From NCBI GenBank assembly GCA_030524035.1, contig JAUNHG010000001.1, positions 784,488-848,487 on the forward strand: a stretch of 64,000 nucleotides of DNA, read 5' to 3'. Below, piece after piece: positions 8,230 through 16,561 of the stretch (within the stretch, counting starts at the first letter, position 1; every line of letters begins with the position of its first letter). Below the pieces are notes generated by a model that was given only the letters and a program-made list of their open reading frames with translations, was not told where the DNA came from and made no database searches. The stretch comes from Kocuria sp. GTDB lineage: Bacteria; Actinomycetota; Actinomycetes; Actinomycetales; Micrococcaceae. The position numbers and the translations under genes were made by a program.

Positions 8230-10245
8230 GTGACAGAAACTACCGACCTGACCACAGGGACGGAACAAGACACTTCATCCGCCAAGAACGCCGGATTATC
8301 CGGTTTGAAACTCGCCCAGTTGCAGGCATTGGCTGCTCAGCTTGGCATTACTGGTGCCCGCCGTATGCGTAAATCTCTGTTGGTGGATGCCATTGAGGCC
8401 CATCAGCGCGGCGGCAGCGTGGCCGACCGTGATCGCAAGGTCACTGAAAACATTGAGCAGACAGCTCAGCGGGCCTCTGCCAAAGCAGGTGTCGGTGACT
8501 CAGCAACGTCATCAGCCGAAGGGGATTCATCTGCTGGCGGCGAAAACGCTTCTGAGCAAACCCCCGCCGTGACGGCCCGTACCGGGCGTGGTCGCGGCCG
8601 TCGTGGAGGCACAGGCGCCTCCCACGGCGAGGATCGTCGAACCGACGCGGACCGCCAGGACACCCAAGATTCAGCGGGGGCCGAATCTTCCGGAGCCGAA
8701 TCGGAAGACACCGCGGGCAGTGATTCTGGACAACGCCATGCTGACGGCGGACGTGAACGTCTTTCCCGGTCTCAGCGGCGTGGGCGTAACCGTGAGCAGA
8801 AACAGAACGATTCTCAGGATGGGCAGCAAAAGAATTCCCGTCACGATCGTGCTGCCGAAGAAAGCGATAAAGGGGAGTCGGGTAACAGAAACAAGCAGAA
8901 TAAGAACAACAAACAACAGGGTAACCAGGGCTCCCAGAATGGTTCCCAAAATAACGGTCCGGAAGAAGACGGTGGATCGCGTCGTAATCGCCGCAACCGC
9001 AACCGCAATGACCGTAATGACCGTCGCAATCGCCGTAACCGCCACCAGGGACCGGAAGTCGATGACACCGAGCCCACAGAGGATGACGTTCTTCTGCCCG
9101 TAGCAGGCATCCTGGATGTGCTGGATAATTACGCTTTTGTGCGGACTTCCGGCTATTTACCGGGACCCAACGATGTCTATGTGTCCTTGGCCCAGGTGAA
9201 GAAGCACAATCTGCGCAAGGGCGACGCCATTGTGGGGGCCATCCGTGCCCCGCGTGATGGTGAGGAAAACCACCGCAACCAGCGTCAGAAATTTAATGCG
9301 TTGGTGCAGCTGACCAGTGTTAACGGCCGCAAGTCGGAAGAACTGGTGGACCGTGTGGAGTTTTCCAAATTGGTTCCGTTGTATCCACAGGAACGGCTGC
9401 GGTTGGAAAACGAGCCGAAGAAAATTGGTCCGCGTGTGGTGGACTTAGTGGCTCCTATTGGTAAAGGTCAACGTGGATTGATTGTCTCCCCGCCGAAAGC
9501 GGGTAAAACACTCATGCTGCAATCCATCGCAAATGCGATCACCACGAATAACCCGGAAGTCCACTTGATGATGGTGCTGGTGGACGAACGCCCTGAAGAA
9601 GTCACAGATATGCAGCGCACGGTTAAGGGTGAAGTGATTGCCTCCACCTTTGACCGTCCTGCCGATGATCACACGACGGTGGCGGAGTTGGCCATTGAGC
9701 GCGCCAAGCGTTTGGTGGAACTCGGGATGGATGTTGTGGTCCTGTTGGACTCCATGACCCGTCTGGGTCGGGCCTATAACCTGGCGGCTCCGGCCTCTGG
9801 CCGTATTCTGTCGGGTGGTGTGGATTCTGCAGCCCTGTATCCGCCCAAGCGTTTCTTTGGTGCTGCTCGCAATATTGAGGGCGGCGGTTCGTTGACCATT
9901 TTGGCAACGGCGTTGGTGGAAACCGGTTCCAAGATGGACGAAGTGATCTTTGAAGAGTTCAAGGGCACCGGGAATATGGAATTGCGTCTGTCTCGCCAGT
10001 TGTCGGATAAGCGCATCTTCCCAGCTGTTGACGTCAATTCTTCCGGCACTCGCCGCGAAGAAAACCTGATGTCTGCCGATGAACTGAAGATCATGTGGAA
10101 GCTGCGCCGTGTGCTTTCTAGCCTGGACCAACAACAGGCCTTGGAGCTGCTTACCAACCGCTTGCGGGAAACCGAATCCAACGCTGAATTCCTCATGCAG
10201 GTTCAAAAAACCACCCTGAACGTCAAGGCGGACGAAGACCGTTAA
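8230..10245 (+). CDS. rho: Transcription termination factor Rho
   Basis: Hexameric RNA helicase for factor-dependent termination. The start is GTG 8230 after AAAAGGA. Of 671 residues, about 23-60 form the SAP-like Rho N domain and about 290-370 the RNA-binding cold-shock-like domain (GILDVLDNYAFVR). The ATPase domain carries Walker A PPKAGKT (421-427) and Walker B VVVLLDSMTRLGRAYN. Between them lies an insert of about 200 residues that E. coli Rho lacks: first Glu/Ser/Asp/Arg-rich, then strongly Asn/Gln/Arg-rich at 186-273. Such inserts are known in Micrococcus and other actinobacterial Rho proteins. The low-complexity insert leaves other frames open here, and those are not genes. Confidence 0.97.
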   Translation: MTETTDLTTGTEQDTSSAKNAGLSGLKLAQLQALAAQLGITGARRMRKSLLVDAIEAHQRGGSVADRDRKVTENIEQTAQRASAKAGVGDSATSSAEGDSSAGGENASEQTPAVTARTGRGRGRRGGTGASHGEDRRTDADRQDTQDSAGAESSGAESEDTAGSDSGQRHADGGRERLSRSQRRGRNREQKQNDSQDGQQKNSRHDRAAEESDKGESGNRNKQNKNNKQQGNQGSQNGSQNNGPEEDGGSRRNRRNRNRNDRNDRRNRRNRHQGPEVDDTEPTEDDVLLPVAGILDVLDNYAFVRTSGYLPGPNDVYVSLAQVKKHNLRKGDAIVGAIRAPRDGEENHRNQRQKFNALVQLTSVNGRKSEELVDRVEFSKLVPLYPQERLRLENEPKKIGPRVVDLVAPIGKGQRGLIVSPPKAGKTLMLQSIANAITTNNPEVHLMMVLVDERPEEVTDMQRTVKGEVIASTFDRPADDHTTVAELAIERAKRLVELGMDVVVLLDSMTRLGRAYNLAAPASGRILSGGVDSAALYPPKRFFGAARNIEGGGSLTILATALVETGSKMDEVIFEEFKGTGNMELRLSRQLSDKRIFPAVDVNSSGTRREENLMSADELKIMWKLRRVLSSLDQQQALELLTNRLRETESNAEFLMQVQKTTLNVKADEDR

Positions 10246-10291
10246 TTCGTGCTGTGAGGCATGGGTTACTCGGTGAAAGGAAGCGTCTGTT

Positions 10292-11380
10292 GTGGTTGAC
10301 CCCATTCAGGGCATCGTGGATGAACACGCGCATTTGCAGCAACAGCTGGCTGACCCCGCTGTGCATGCTGACCCGACGCTATCTACCCGGTTAAGTCGTC
10401 GGTATTCCGAGCTCAACAAAGTGGTGGAAGCTTATGCGCACGTGCAGCGGCTGCGTGACGATCACGCTGCGGCTGAGGAGCTGGCAGGGGAGGACCCTGA
10501 GTTCGCGCAAGAAGCTAGCACGTTGGAGTCGCAAATTGATGCTGCTCAGCAACGGCTGCGGGTTCTGCTTATCCCACGTGACCCGGATGATGCCAGGGAC
10601 ACCATTGTGGAAATCAAAGCCGGTGAAGGTGGTGCCGAGTCTGCCCTGTTTGCCGGGGATTTATTGCGTATGTACGTCCGTTATGCCGAGTCCAAGGGGT
10701 GGCGCACGGAAGTGCTCAGCGACACCCCCGCTGAACTCGGTGGGTATAAGGACGTGCACATTGCGGTGAAAGGGCGTGCTACTGAGGACCCCACAGAGGG
10801 GGTATGGGCACACCTCAAATACGAAGGCGGTGTGCACCGAGTGCAGCGTGTTCCCGTCACCGAATCGCAGGGGCGTATTCATACGTCAGCGGCAGGTGTG
10901 CTGGTGTTCCCAGAGGTGGACGCCCCGGAAGAAATCGCGATCCAGACCAACGACCTGAAGATTGACGTTTACCGCTCGTCAGGCCCCGGCGGGCAGTCAG
11001 TGAATACGACTGATTCGGCGGTGCGTATCACCCACCTCCCGACGGGGATCACGGTGGCCATGCAGAATCAGAAGTCCCAGTTGCAGAACAAGGATGCCGC
11101 GATGCGTGTGCTCCGCGCCCGCTTGTTGGCCCATCAGGCAGAACAGCAAGCGGCTGAGGCTTCTGCGGCTAGGCGTTCCCAGGTACGTACCGTAGACCGG
11201 TCAGAACGTATTCGTACGTACAACTTCCCGGAAAACCGCATTGTCGACCACCGCACCGGGTATAAGGCTTACAACCTGGATCAGGTAATGGACGGTGATT
11301 TAGGCCCCGTGGTGTCGTCTGCTCGTGACATGGATGAACAAGAAAGCCTGGCTGCACTTGGGCGACAGGGCGAGGAATGA
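10292..11380 (+). CDS. prfA: Peptide chain release factor 1
   Basis: Recognises UAA and UAG and triggers peptide release on the ribosome. The 362-residue protein has the codon-recognition tripeptide PVT (in [13 protein letters not shown]) and the GGQ motif in [17 protein letters not shown]; the Gln is the target of PrmC. The GTG at 10292 follows AAAGGAAG by about 8 nt. It lies 46 nt after rho and 6 nt before the prmC start, so the factor and its methyltransferase are probably co-transcribed. Confidence 0.96.
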   Translation: MVDPIQGIVDEHAHLQQQLADPAVHADPTLSTRLSRRYSELNKVVEAYAHVQRLRDDHAAAEELAGEDPEFAQEASTLESQIDAAQQRLRVLLIPRDPDDARDTIVEIKAGEGGAESALFAGDLLRMYVRYAESKGWRTEVLSDTPAELGGYKDVHIAVKGRATEDPTEGVWAHLKYEGGVHRVQRVPVTESQGRIHTSAAGVLVFPEVDAPEEIAIQTNDLKIDVYRSSGPGGQSVNTTDSAVRITHLPTGITVAMQNQKSQLQNKDAAMRVLRARLLAHQAEQQAAEASAARRSQVRTVDRSERIRTYNFPENRIVDHRTGYKAYNLDQVMDGDLGPVVSSARDMDEQESLAALGRQGEE

Positions 11381-11386
11381 GCCGTC

Positions 11387-12337
11387 ATGATGGCTGTTTC
11401 GCGGTCCGGTTTTGTGGCCTCGGCACTCGATGATCCTGTGGGTGTTTTAGCGCAGGATCTGCGTTGGGCCATCCAAAAATTGACTGCTGCTGGGGTGGAA
11501 TCTGCGCGTGCGGACGCAATGGCGATTGCCGCACATGCTATGAACGTTGACCTGGGTCAGGTTCAGGTACAGGCGATTCTTGACGCCCGCACTCCCGAAG
11601 GTTTTGTGGATATGGTTCAAGCGCGAGCTCGGCGCATTCCCCTACAACATGTAACGGGCAAGGCTCCGTTCCGGGGGCGTGAGCTCCAAGTAGGTCCGGG
11701 AGTTTTTATTCCACGCTTCGACACAGAGCTGCTAGTGGATCTGGTCCTTGAGCGGATTCATGCTGAACATCAAGGTCCGGATGCCAGTCCTGTGGTGGTG
11801 GATCTGTGCACAGGTTCTGGTGCTATTGCAGCGGCGGTGGCTGATGAGCTGCCGCACGTACGCGTCCACGCTATTGAGCTCAGTAAAGAAGCCCATGCGT
11901 GGGCACAACGCAACCTGGCGGCATATAGCGCGGTGGATTTACGGCTGGGCGACGCGACGCAGGTTCCAGAGGATTTACGTAACCATGCGGATGTGGTGGT
12001 TAGTAATCCGCCCTACATCCCGGATACCCAAATCCCGGACACACCGGAAGTTATTGACCACGACCCTGCCATGGCGTTGTGGGGCGGTGGAGCGGATGGA
12101 ATGCAGATGCCTGTTGCGATCATCAAGGCAGCCTCCGAATTCTTAAGGCCCGGGGGGTACCTGGTGATGGAGCATGCATCGTCGCAAGAACAGGCTGTGG
12201 CGGAAGCTTTTGTGACTCGCGGGTTTTGTGCTGTGCAAGGGTACCGAGATGTGGTTGGACGTCCCCGGGCTACAGCCGGGGTGCTGGGTGCTGCGCACCG
12301 TCACAACACCCCCAGTGATCAACATCTGGGCGTTTAG
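11387..12337 (+). CDS. prmC: Release factor glutamine-N5 methyltransferase
   Basis: SAM-dependent methylation of the GGQ glutamine of release factors. The 316-residue protein has an N-terminal helical domain, the SAM motif VVDLCTGSGAIA (about 137-148) and the catalytic NPPY at 207-210. Two adjacent ATG codons (11387 and 11390) are possible starts; GAGGAA at 11372-11377 suits 11387. It stands directly after its substrate gene prfA, the standard arrangement. Confidence 0.95.
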   Translation: MMAVSRSGFVASALDDPVGVLAQDLRWAIQKLTAAGVESARADAMAIAAHAMNVDLGQVQVQAILDARTPEGFVDMVQARARRIPLQHVTGKAPFRGRELQVGPGVFIPRFDTELLVDLVLERIHAEHQGPDASPVVVDLCTGSGAIAAAVADELPHVRVHAIELSKEAHAWAQRNLAAYSAVDLRLGDATQVPEDLRNHADVVVSNPPYIPDTQIPDTPEVIDHDPAMALWGGGADGMQMPVAIIKAASEFLRPGGYLVMEHASSQEQAVAEAFVTRGFCAVQGYRDVVGRPRATAGVLGAAHRHNTPSDQHLGV

Positions 12338-12356
12338 GGCAGAATGTGGTGAAACA

Positions 12357-13349
12357 ATGGCCGACGTGAACCAGAATTCTGCGCAGGACCTCGATTCCGT
12401 GCCGCAGCAACAGCCGGATTCTCCTGATGGGCAGGGCACAGCCGTGTACCACTGCACACAGGAGGATCAGCGTGCAGCTGGCGTGGAACACGCACAACAG
12501 GCACTAGCCGCCGATCAGTGTGTGGTGATACCGACGGACACCGTGTACGGCATTGCAGTCAATGCGTTCTCCGCTGAAGCGGTGGAGCGTCTTTTGCAGG
12601 CTAAGGGGCGCAACCGAACTATGCCGCCTCCCGTGCTCATCGCCCATGCTGGAGTGATGGACGGGCTGGCTGATGACGTTTCTGACGACGCCCATGCACT
12701 AGCTCAGGCTTTTTGGCCCGGTGGGTTAACGTTAATCTGCCATGCCCAGCCTTCCTTGCAGTGGGACTTGGGAGAAACTCAGGGGACGGTGGCTTTACGG
12801 GTTCCTGATGATCAGATTGCCCGGGAACTGCTTTCAGCGGCAGGACCGTTAGCTGTTTCCTCCGCCAATAAAACCGGTTTACCCGCGGCTATTTCCGTGC
12901 AACAGGCTCGAGAGATGCTGCGGGATAAGGTCGCGGTGTATTTGGACGCTGGGCCGCGTGGACACGTGGCTACTACAGGGTCGTCGGCCCATCCGGTGGT
13001 TTCTCGTGTTCCTGAGGCGTCCACGATTGTGGACTGTACCGGTCAGACCCCGACCGTGGTGCGTGAAGGCATCGTCACGGTGGAGCAGCTACGTACGGTG
13101 GTTCCCAGCGTTGTCGGTCCAGATCACCACGATGCTGCCGACAAGATTGTGGAGCCTGAACCGCAAGGGCCACAAGAAACGACGGAGTTACCAGACCAGG
13201 ATCGGCGTCGCACGACCACGAGCAGTTCCCAACAACCACAGCCCGTTGACCGTGCCACGGCCGCCACTTTGGTGGCTCGTGGCGGCGACGCAGGAAAGAT
13301 TCAGGACAGCACGGCAGATCAAAACCGACGTCGAGACGACGAAGCGTAA
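12357..13349 (+). CDS. tsaC: L-threonylcarbamoyladenylate synthase (YrdC/Sua5 family) with long C-terminal tail
   Basis: Makes threonylcarbamoyl-AMP from threonine, bicarbonate and ATP for the t6A37 modification of ANN-decoding tRNAs. The YrdC domain spans about 42-250, with VVIPTDTVYGIAVNAF (56-71), KGRNRTMPPPV and SSANKTG. The C-terminal 75 or so residues are rich in Gln, Pro, Asp, Thr and Arg and match neither the YrdC fold nor a typical Sua5 domain. The N-terminal 35 residues are also low complexity. ATG 12357 is chosen because upstream in-frame codons lie within prmC and encode unrelated sequence; the Shine-Dalgarno signal is weak. Neighbours prfA-prmC support the call. Confidence 0.88.
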   Translation: MADVNQNSAQDLDSVPQQQPDSPDGQGTAVYHCTQEDQRAAGVEHAQQALAADQCVVIPTDTVYGIAVNAFSAEAVERLLQAKGRNRTMPPPVLIAHAGVMDGLADDVSDDAHALAQAFWPGGLTLICHAQPSLQWDLGETQGTVALRVPDDQIARELLSAAGPLAVSSANKTGLPAAISVQQAREMLRDKVAVYLDAGPRGHVATTGSSAHPVVSRVPEASTIVDCTGQTPTVVREGIVTVEQLRTVVPSVVGPDHHDAADKIVEPEPQGPQETTELPDQDRRRTTTSSSQQPQPVDRATAATLVARGGDAGKIQDSTADQNRRRDDEA

Positions 13350-13397
13350 CGATCTCTGTACTCTCATCGCCGTAGTCTCGGCGGGACTGTGCCCCGG

Positions 13398-14360
13398 CTA
13401 GGAACGCTGTACGTGCACCGAGCGCAGAAGATCACTGATTCGTGGGGTGGGGATGAGGCCATGTTCACGACCCCATCCGGGGACTTGGTCCTGACCAAAC
13501 CAGGTGACTTCAATGCGGCGTATGGCTCCGTGCCACCGGTTTTTGGCCAGGCCAGACAAAACGTATCCGGTGTTTACGGCGGTCCGGCATAACGCTGTGG
13601 GTAGTTTGATCGGGTGTCGTCGGCCAGCATCGCGAAGAATGGACGCTGTGGTGGCGCCTTCCCAGGGCAGCAAAACAATGGGGGCCACGGGGGAAGCATA
13701 GGACCCCAGCATTTCTGTGAATTGCGCTAGGGCGTGGATGGACGTTACCGGCGTGGGGGAGGTGCCATCCCCAGCCACAGAGCACATCAGTGAGGAGGCG
13801 AAGGTGACAAGACGTTTGGTGGTTGCCCGTTCCGGTCCTTGGACGGAAGTGGCCCGCAGGATGACCAGCTCGGGCCGATGCCGGGCGTCTTCCCGGGCCG
13901 ACAGACGGTGTAGGGCGGATTCACCCAAGGCTTTAGAAAAAGAGTAAGGGGAAAAGGGAGAGGTTCGGTTGCTTTCATCCAAAAGAGCGGTTGTGCCCTG
14001 GACAGCGGCTGAGCTGATGTGCACCACGCGTTTAACACCCGTGCGTTCGGCGGCGGCTAAGATCAGTACCGGCAGCATGGCATTGGCCCCCACCAGGGCA
14101 TCTTGATCGGTTCCGTCCGGGGTGGCAATCCCCGCTGCGTTGACCACAACATCAGCTCCAGCAAAGGAGTCCGCCAAGTAGTCGATCACAGATTCCAGGT
14201 CCTTGGCGCGGCCCAGCAGGTGGTGCACAGTGCGCGCCCCGCTGGAGAGTCTTGGCGCGGAAACCGCTTGAACGCTGTGCCCCTGGGCACGCAATTCACG
14301 AGTTACCGCAGACCCCACGAACCCTGTAGATCCCACCACACGCCATGCTCTGGACGTCAC
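13398..14360 (-). CDS. NAD(P)-dependent epimerase/dehydratase (extended SDR family)
   Basis: A 320-residue extended short-chain dehydrogenase. A Rossmann motif GSTGFVGS at 10-17 is followed by the catalytic pattern SPYSFSKALGE (Tyr and Lys of YxxxK). The substrate cannot be read from sequence, but a nucleotide sugar is likely given the glycosyltransferase and CapD-like genes nearby. The GTG start at 14360 has a strong GGAGAAGG Shine-Dalgarno sequence on the minus strand. It converges with tsaC (48-nt gap) and diverges from the glycosyltransferase gene (210-nt gap). Confidence 0.82.
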   Translation of the reverse strand: MTSRAWRVVGSTGFVGSAVTRELRAQGHSVQAVSAPRLSSGARTVHHLLGRAKDLESVIDYLADSFAGADVVVNAAGIATPDGTDQDALVGANAMLPVLILAAAERTGVKRVVHISSAAVQGTTALLDESNRTSPFSPYSFSKALGESALHRLSAREDARHRPELVILRATSVQGPERATTKRLVTFASSLMCSVAGDGTSPTPVTSIHALAQFTEMLGSYASPVAPIVLLPWEGATTASILRDAGRRHPIKLPTALCRTAVNTGYVLSGLAKNRWHGAIRRIEVTWFGQDQVPGWGREHGLIPTPRISDLLRSVHVQRS

Positions 14361-14570
14361 AGACCTTCTCCTCTCGAATGGGGCTGGGCCTCACCATGCG
14401 ATTGCCCTGACGAACATGGTACAGAGGACAACGTGGTCGGAACCGTAAGATGGCCTATGTAGCCGGGTGCTAGTCTCGGCTGGTCTCGGATAGTGCGCAT
14501 CGCGGTACCCGGGGTGCATCCCGGCTTTTCGGGGCGAGAGATCTGGTCAGTGATTTCAAATGGATGGGGC

Positions 14571-16421
14571 ATGGCTGTGGCAACTGCACCGCACGTGGTC
14601 GCCGTTGTGGTGAGTTTCAACCGCCGTAGGCTTTTGGAGTCCACGCTGCGGGGGATTCTTTCGGGGGATTTGGTTCCGCAGACCGTGGTGGTTGTTGATA
14701 ACGCGTCCACGGATGGTTCTGTGGATTTTGTGGAACGAGTTGCCGCAGAACACGCGGCAACTGGCGGTCCAGGCACGATTCATCTGGTGTCGTTGCCGCG
14801 CAATGTGGGTGGTGCTGGTGGGTTCACCGTTGGCATTGATCAGGCAGTTAACGTCCACAATGCAGATCTGGTGTGGGTGATGGACGATGACACTGAACCT
14901 TTGCCCCAAGCACTGAGTGCTGCTGTTGCGGCCTGGAGTGACTACGATCCTGACGGTGCACGGCACCCCGCTTTTGTGGCTAGTCAGGTGTTGTGGACGG
15001 ACGGCAGTGAACATCCCATGAACTCCATGATTGAGCGTATTGGTGCCGGGGCGGCGCGTCGGGAACGTGCAGCTGCAGTGGGAGGGCGCAGTATTCGATC
15101 GGGTTCGTTTGTGTCCTTGCTTATGGATGCAGATGCTGTACGCGCGGCCGGCTTGCCTATCGCCGATTACTTCATTTGGAATGACGATTTTGAGTTTTCC
15201 ACTCGGTTGGCGCGGTGGGGGGATGCTATCCAGGTTCCGGCTTCTCAAGTGCTGCATCACACGGCACAGCCAGGTAATACAGATGCTGACCCCGGTCCCC
15301 GGTTTTACAACGATGTCCGCAATAAACTGTGGGTTTTCACGCGCTCTAATTCGTTAGCCCCGTGGGAAAAAGTGCTCTATGCAGGGGCAACGGCTCGTTT
15401 GTGGTTGCGTACCGTCAAGTCCGCGCAGGATCGTTCAGTGGTGGCCGGTCGATTTGTCAGGGGTCTGTGGGATGCACGTCGTGCGCCCCGGTCTAATCAT
15501 GAGGTGCTCGCCGGTGTGTGGGAGCTGACGGAACAGCGCAGGCCTGCGGGGTCGTTGGCTGCACCGGTTGAGCCTGGCGCGCTCTTTTCTCTGGTGATTC
15601 CTGTGTATCACGGGGATACAGCGCAGCGTTTTCGGCGGGCTGTGCTGTCGTCAACCGTGGAACAGTCTCGTCCTCCGGCGGAGGTTGTGTTGGTCCGTGA
15701 CGGTCCCGTCGGTCAGCCGCTACAACAAGAGCTGGAACAGATCACCCAACAGCTGGAAAAGGCTGACGCAGCTATTCGTGTGGTTCGGGTGGATTTACCC
15801 GCGAATGTTGGCCTTACTGCGGCCCTGCGGATCGGGTTGCGTGCGTGCAGCTATGACGTTGTGGGCAGGGCAGATGCTGATGATATTTCCTATCCACAGC
15901 GGTTTGCCCGTCAGCTGCCACTGATCGAGGCAGGTGCTGACGTCGTGGGAGCCGGGATGAACGAAATTGGTGACGATGACCATATAGTGGTGGCCCGTCG
16001 TGAAGCGCCTGTGGGCGCCCGTGCGATTCAGCGCGTATCTACCCTACGTAATCCGGTGTCGCACCCTACCGTGGTGATGCGGCGCAGCGCGGTTGACCGC
16101 GTTGGTGGGTATGAGCACGTGCCGTTAGCGGAGGACTACTGGTTGTGGGTCCGTATGCTCAAGGCTGGTGCCCAGGTGCGTAATATCGCCGAACCGCTGG
16201 TGGGCTACCGGGTATCTGGGGGTGCTTACCAACGTCGTGGCGGCGTGGCGGTGTTCCGCGCAGAAATGCAGCTACAGTCACGGCTGCTTGGCAGCGGTCA
16301 CCTAAGTTTTCCTCAGTGGGCGCGCAATGTCGTGGTCCGTGGGGGATATCGCTTTGTGCCCCGGAGCCTGCGGGAGCGGGCTTATCGCAACATGGTCGGA
16401 AGATATCCGGACTGTTGCTGA
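14571..16421 (+). CDS. Two-domain family 2 glycosyltransferase
   Basis: A 616-residue protein with two GT-A domains in tandem. Domain 1 (about 8-290) starts with VVAVVVSFNRRRL, has the metal-binding WVMDDDTEP (103-110) and resembles galactofuranosyl/rhamnosyltransferase-like GT2 enzymes. Domain 2 (about 338-570) starts with FSLVIPVYHGD and has GRADADD (432-438). No membrane segment is obvious. It probably builds two linkages of a surface glycan, acting with the dehydratase and lipid-carrier transferase downstream. ATG 14571 sits just after GGATGGGG; 26 in-frame upstream residues are not part of the fold. Confidence 0.85.
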   Translation: MAVATAPHVVAVVVSFNRRRLLESTLRGILSGDLVPQTVVVVDNASTDGSVDFVERVAAEHAATGGPGTIHLVSLPRNVGGAGGFTVGIDQAVNVHNADLVWVMDDDTEPLPQALSAAVAAWSDYDPDGARHPAFVASQVLWTDGSEHPMNSMIERIGAGAARRERAAAVGGRSIRSGSFVSLLMDADAVRAAGLPIADYFIWNDDFEFSTRLARWGDAIQVPASQVLHHTAQPGNTDADPGPRFYNDVRNKLWVFTRSNSLAPWEKVLYAGATARLWLRTVKSAQDRSVVAGRFVRGLWDARRAPRSNHEVLAGVWELTEQRRPAGSLAAPVEPGALFSLVIPVYHGDTAQRFRRAVLSSTVEQSRPPAEVVLVRDGPVGQPLQQELEQITQQLEKADAAIRVVRVDLPANVGLTAALRIGLRACSYDVVGRADADDISYPQRFARQLPLIEAGADVVGAGMNEIGDDDHIVVARREAPVGARAIQRVSTLRNPVSHPTVVMRRSAVDRVGGYEHVPLAEDYWLWVRMLKAGAQVRNIAEPLVGYRVSGGAYQRRGGVAVFRAEMQLQSRLLGSGHLSFPQWARNVVVRGGYRFVPRSLRERAYRNMVGRYPDCC

Positions 16422-16434
16422 GGCCGTGGGTCAG

Positions 16435-16454
16435 AATATTTCTCAGAAAATATT
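16435..16454. promoter_or_regulatory. AT-rich inverted repeat upstream of the NDP-sugar dehydratase gene
   Basis: AATATTT (16435-16441) and AAATATT (16448-16454) form perfect 7-bp arms around 6 nt, in the 140-nt gap between the glycosyltransferase and dehydratase genes. The AT-richness stands out locally. It could be a regulator site or part of a promoter; nothing in the sequence decides. Confidence 0.3.
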
Positions 16455-16561
16455 GATGATTCGCTGGTCAGGTTGCAGCCCGAAGGTCTACCTCAAAGAC
16501 CGTGCGAGGTGAGACGATCAGTGATCACGTCGTGAAAGCCCGTTTATGGAAGGATCCAGCC

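Noticed and set aside
8027..8233. A 68-codon open frame between thrB and rho
   Set aside because: No ribosome binding site, Arg/Pro/Gly-rich translation and overlap with the rho leader hairpin and Shine-Dalgarno region.
8588..9103. Long open frames on both strands over the Rho insert
   Set aside because: They are produced by the repeated Arg/Asn codons of the low-complexity region; the Rho frame is continuous and conserved at both ends.
9445..10305. A 286-codon minus-strand open frame opposite rho
   Set aside because: It lies fully antisense to the conserved Rho ATPase domain and its translation is His/Arg/Gln-rich with no motif.
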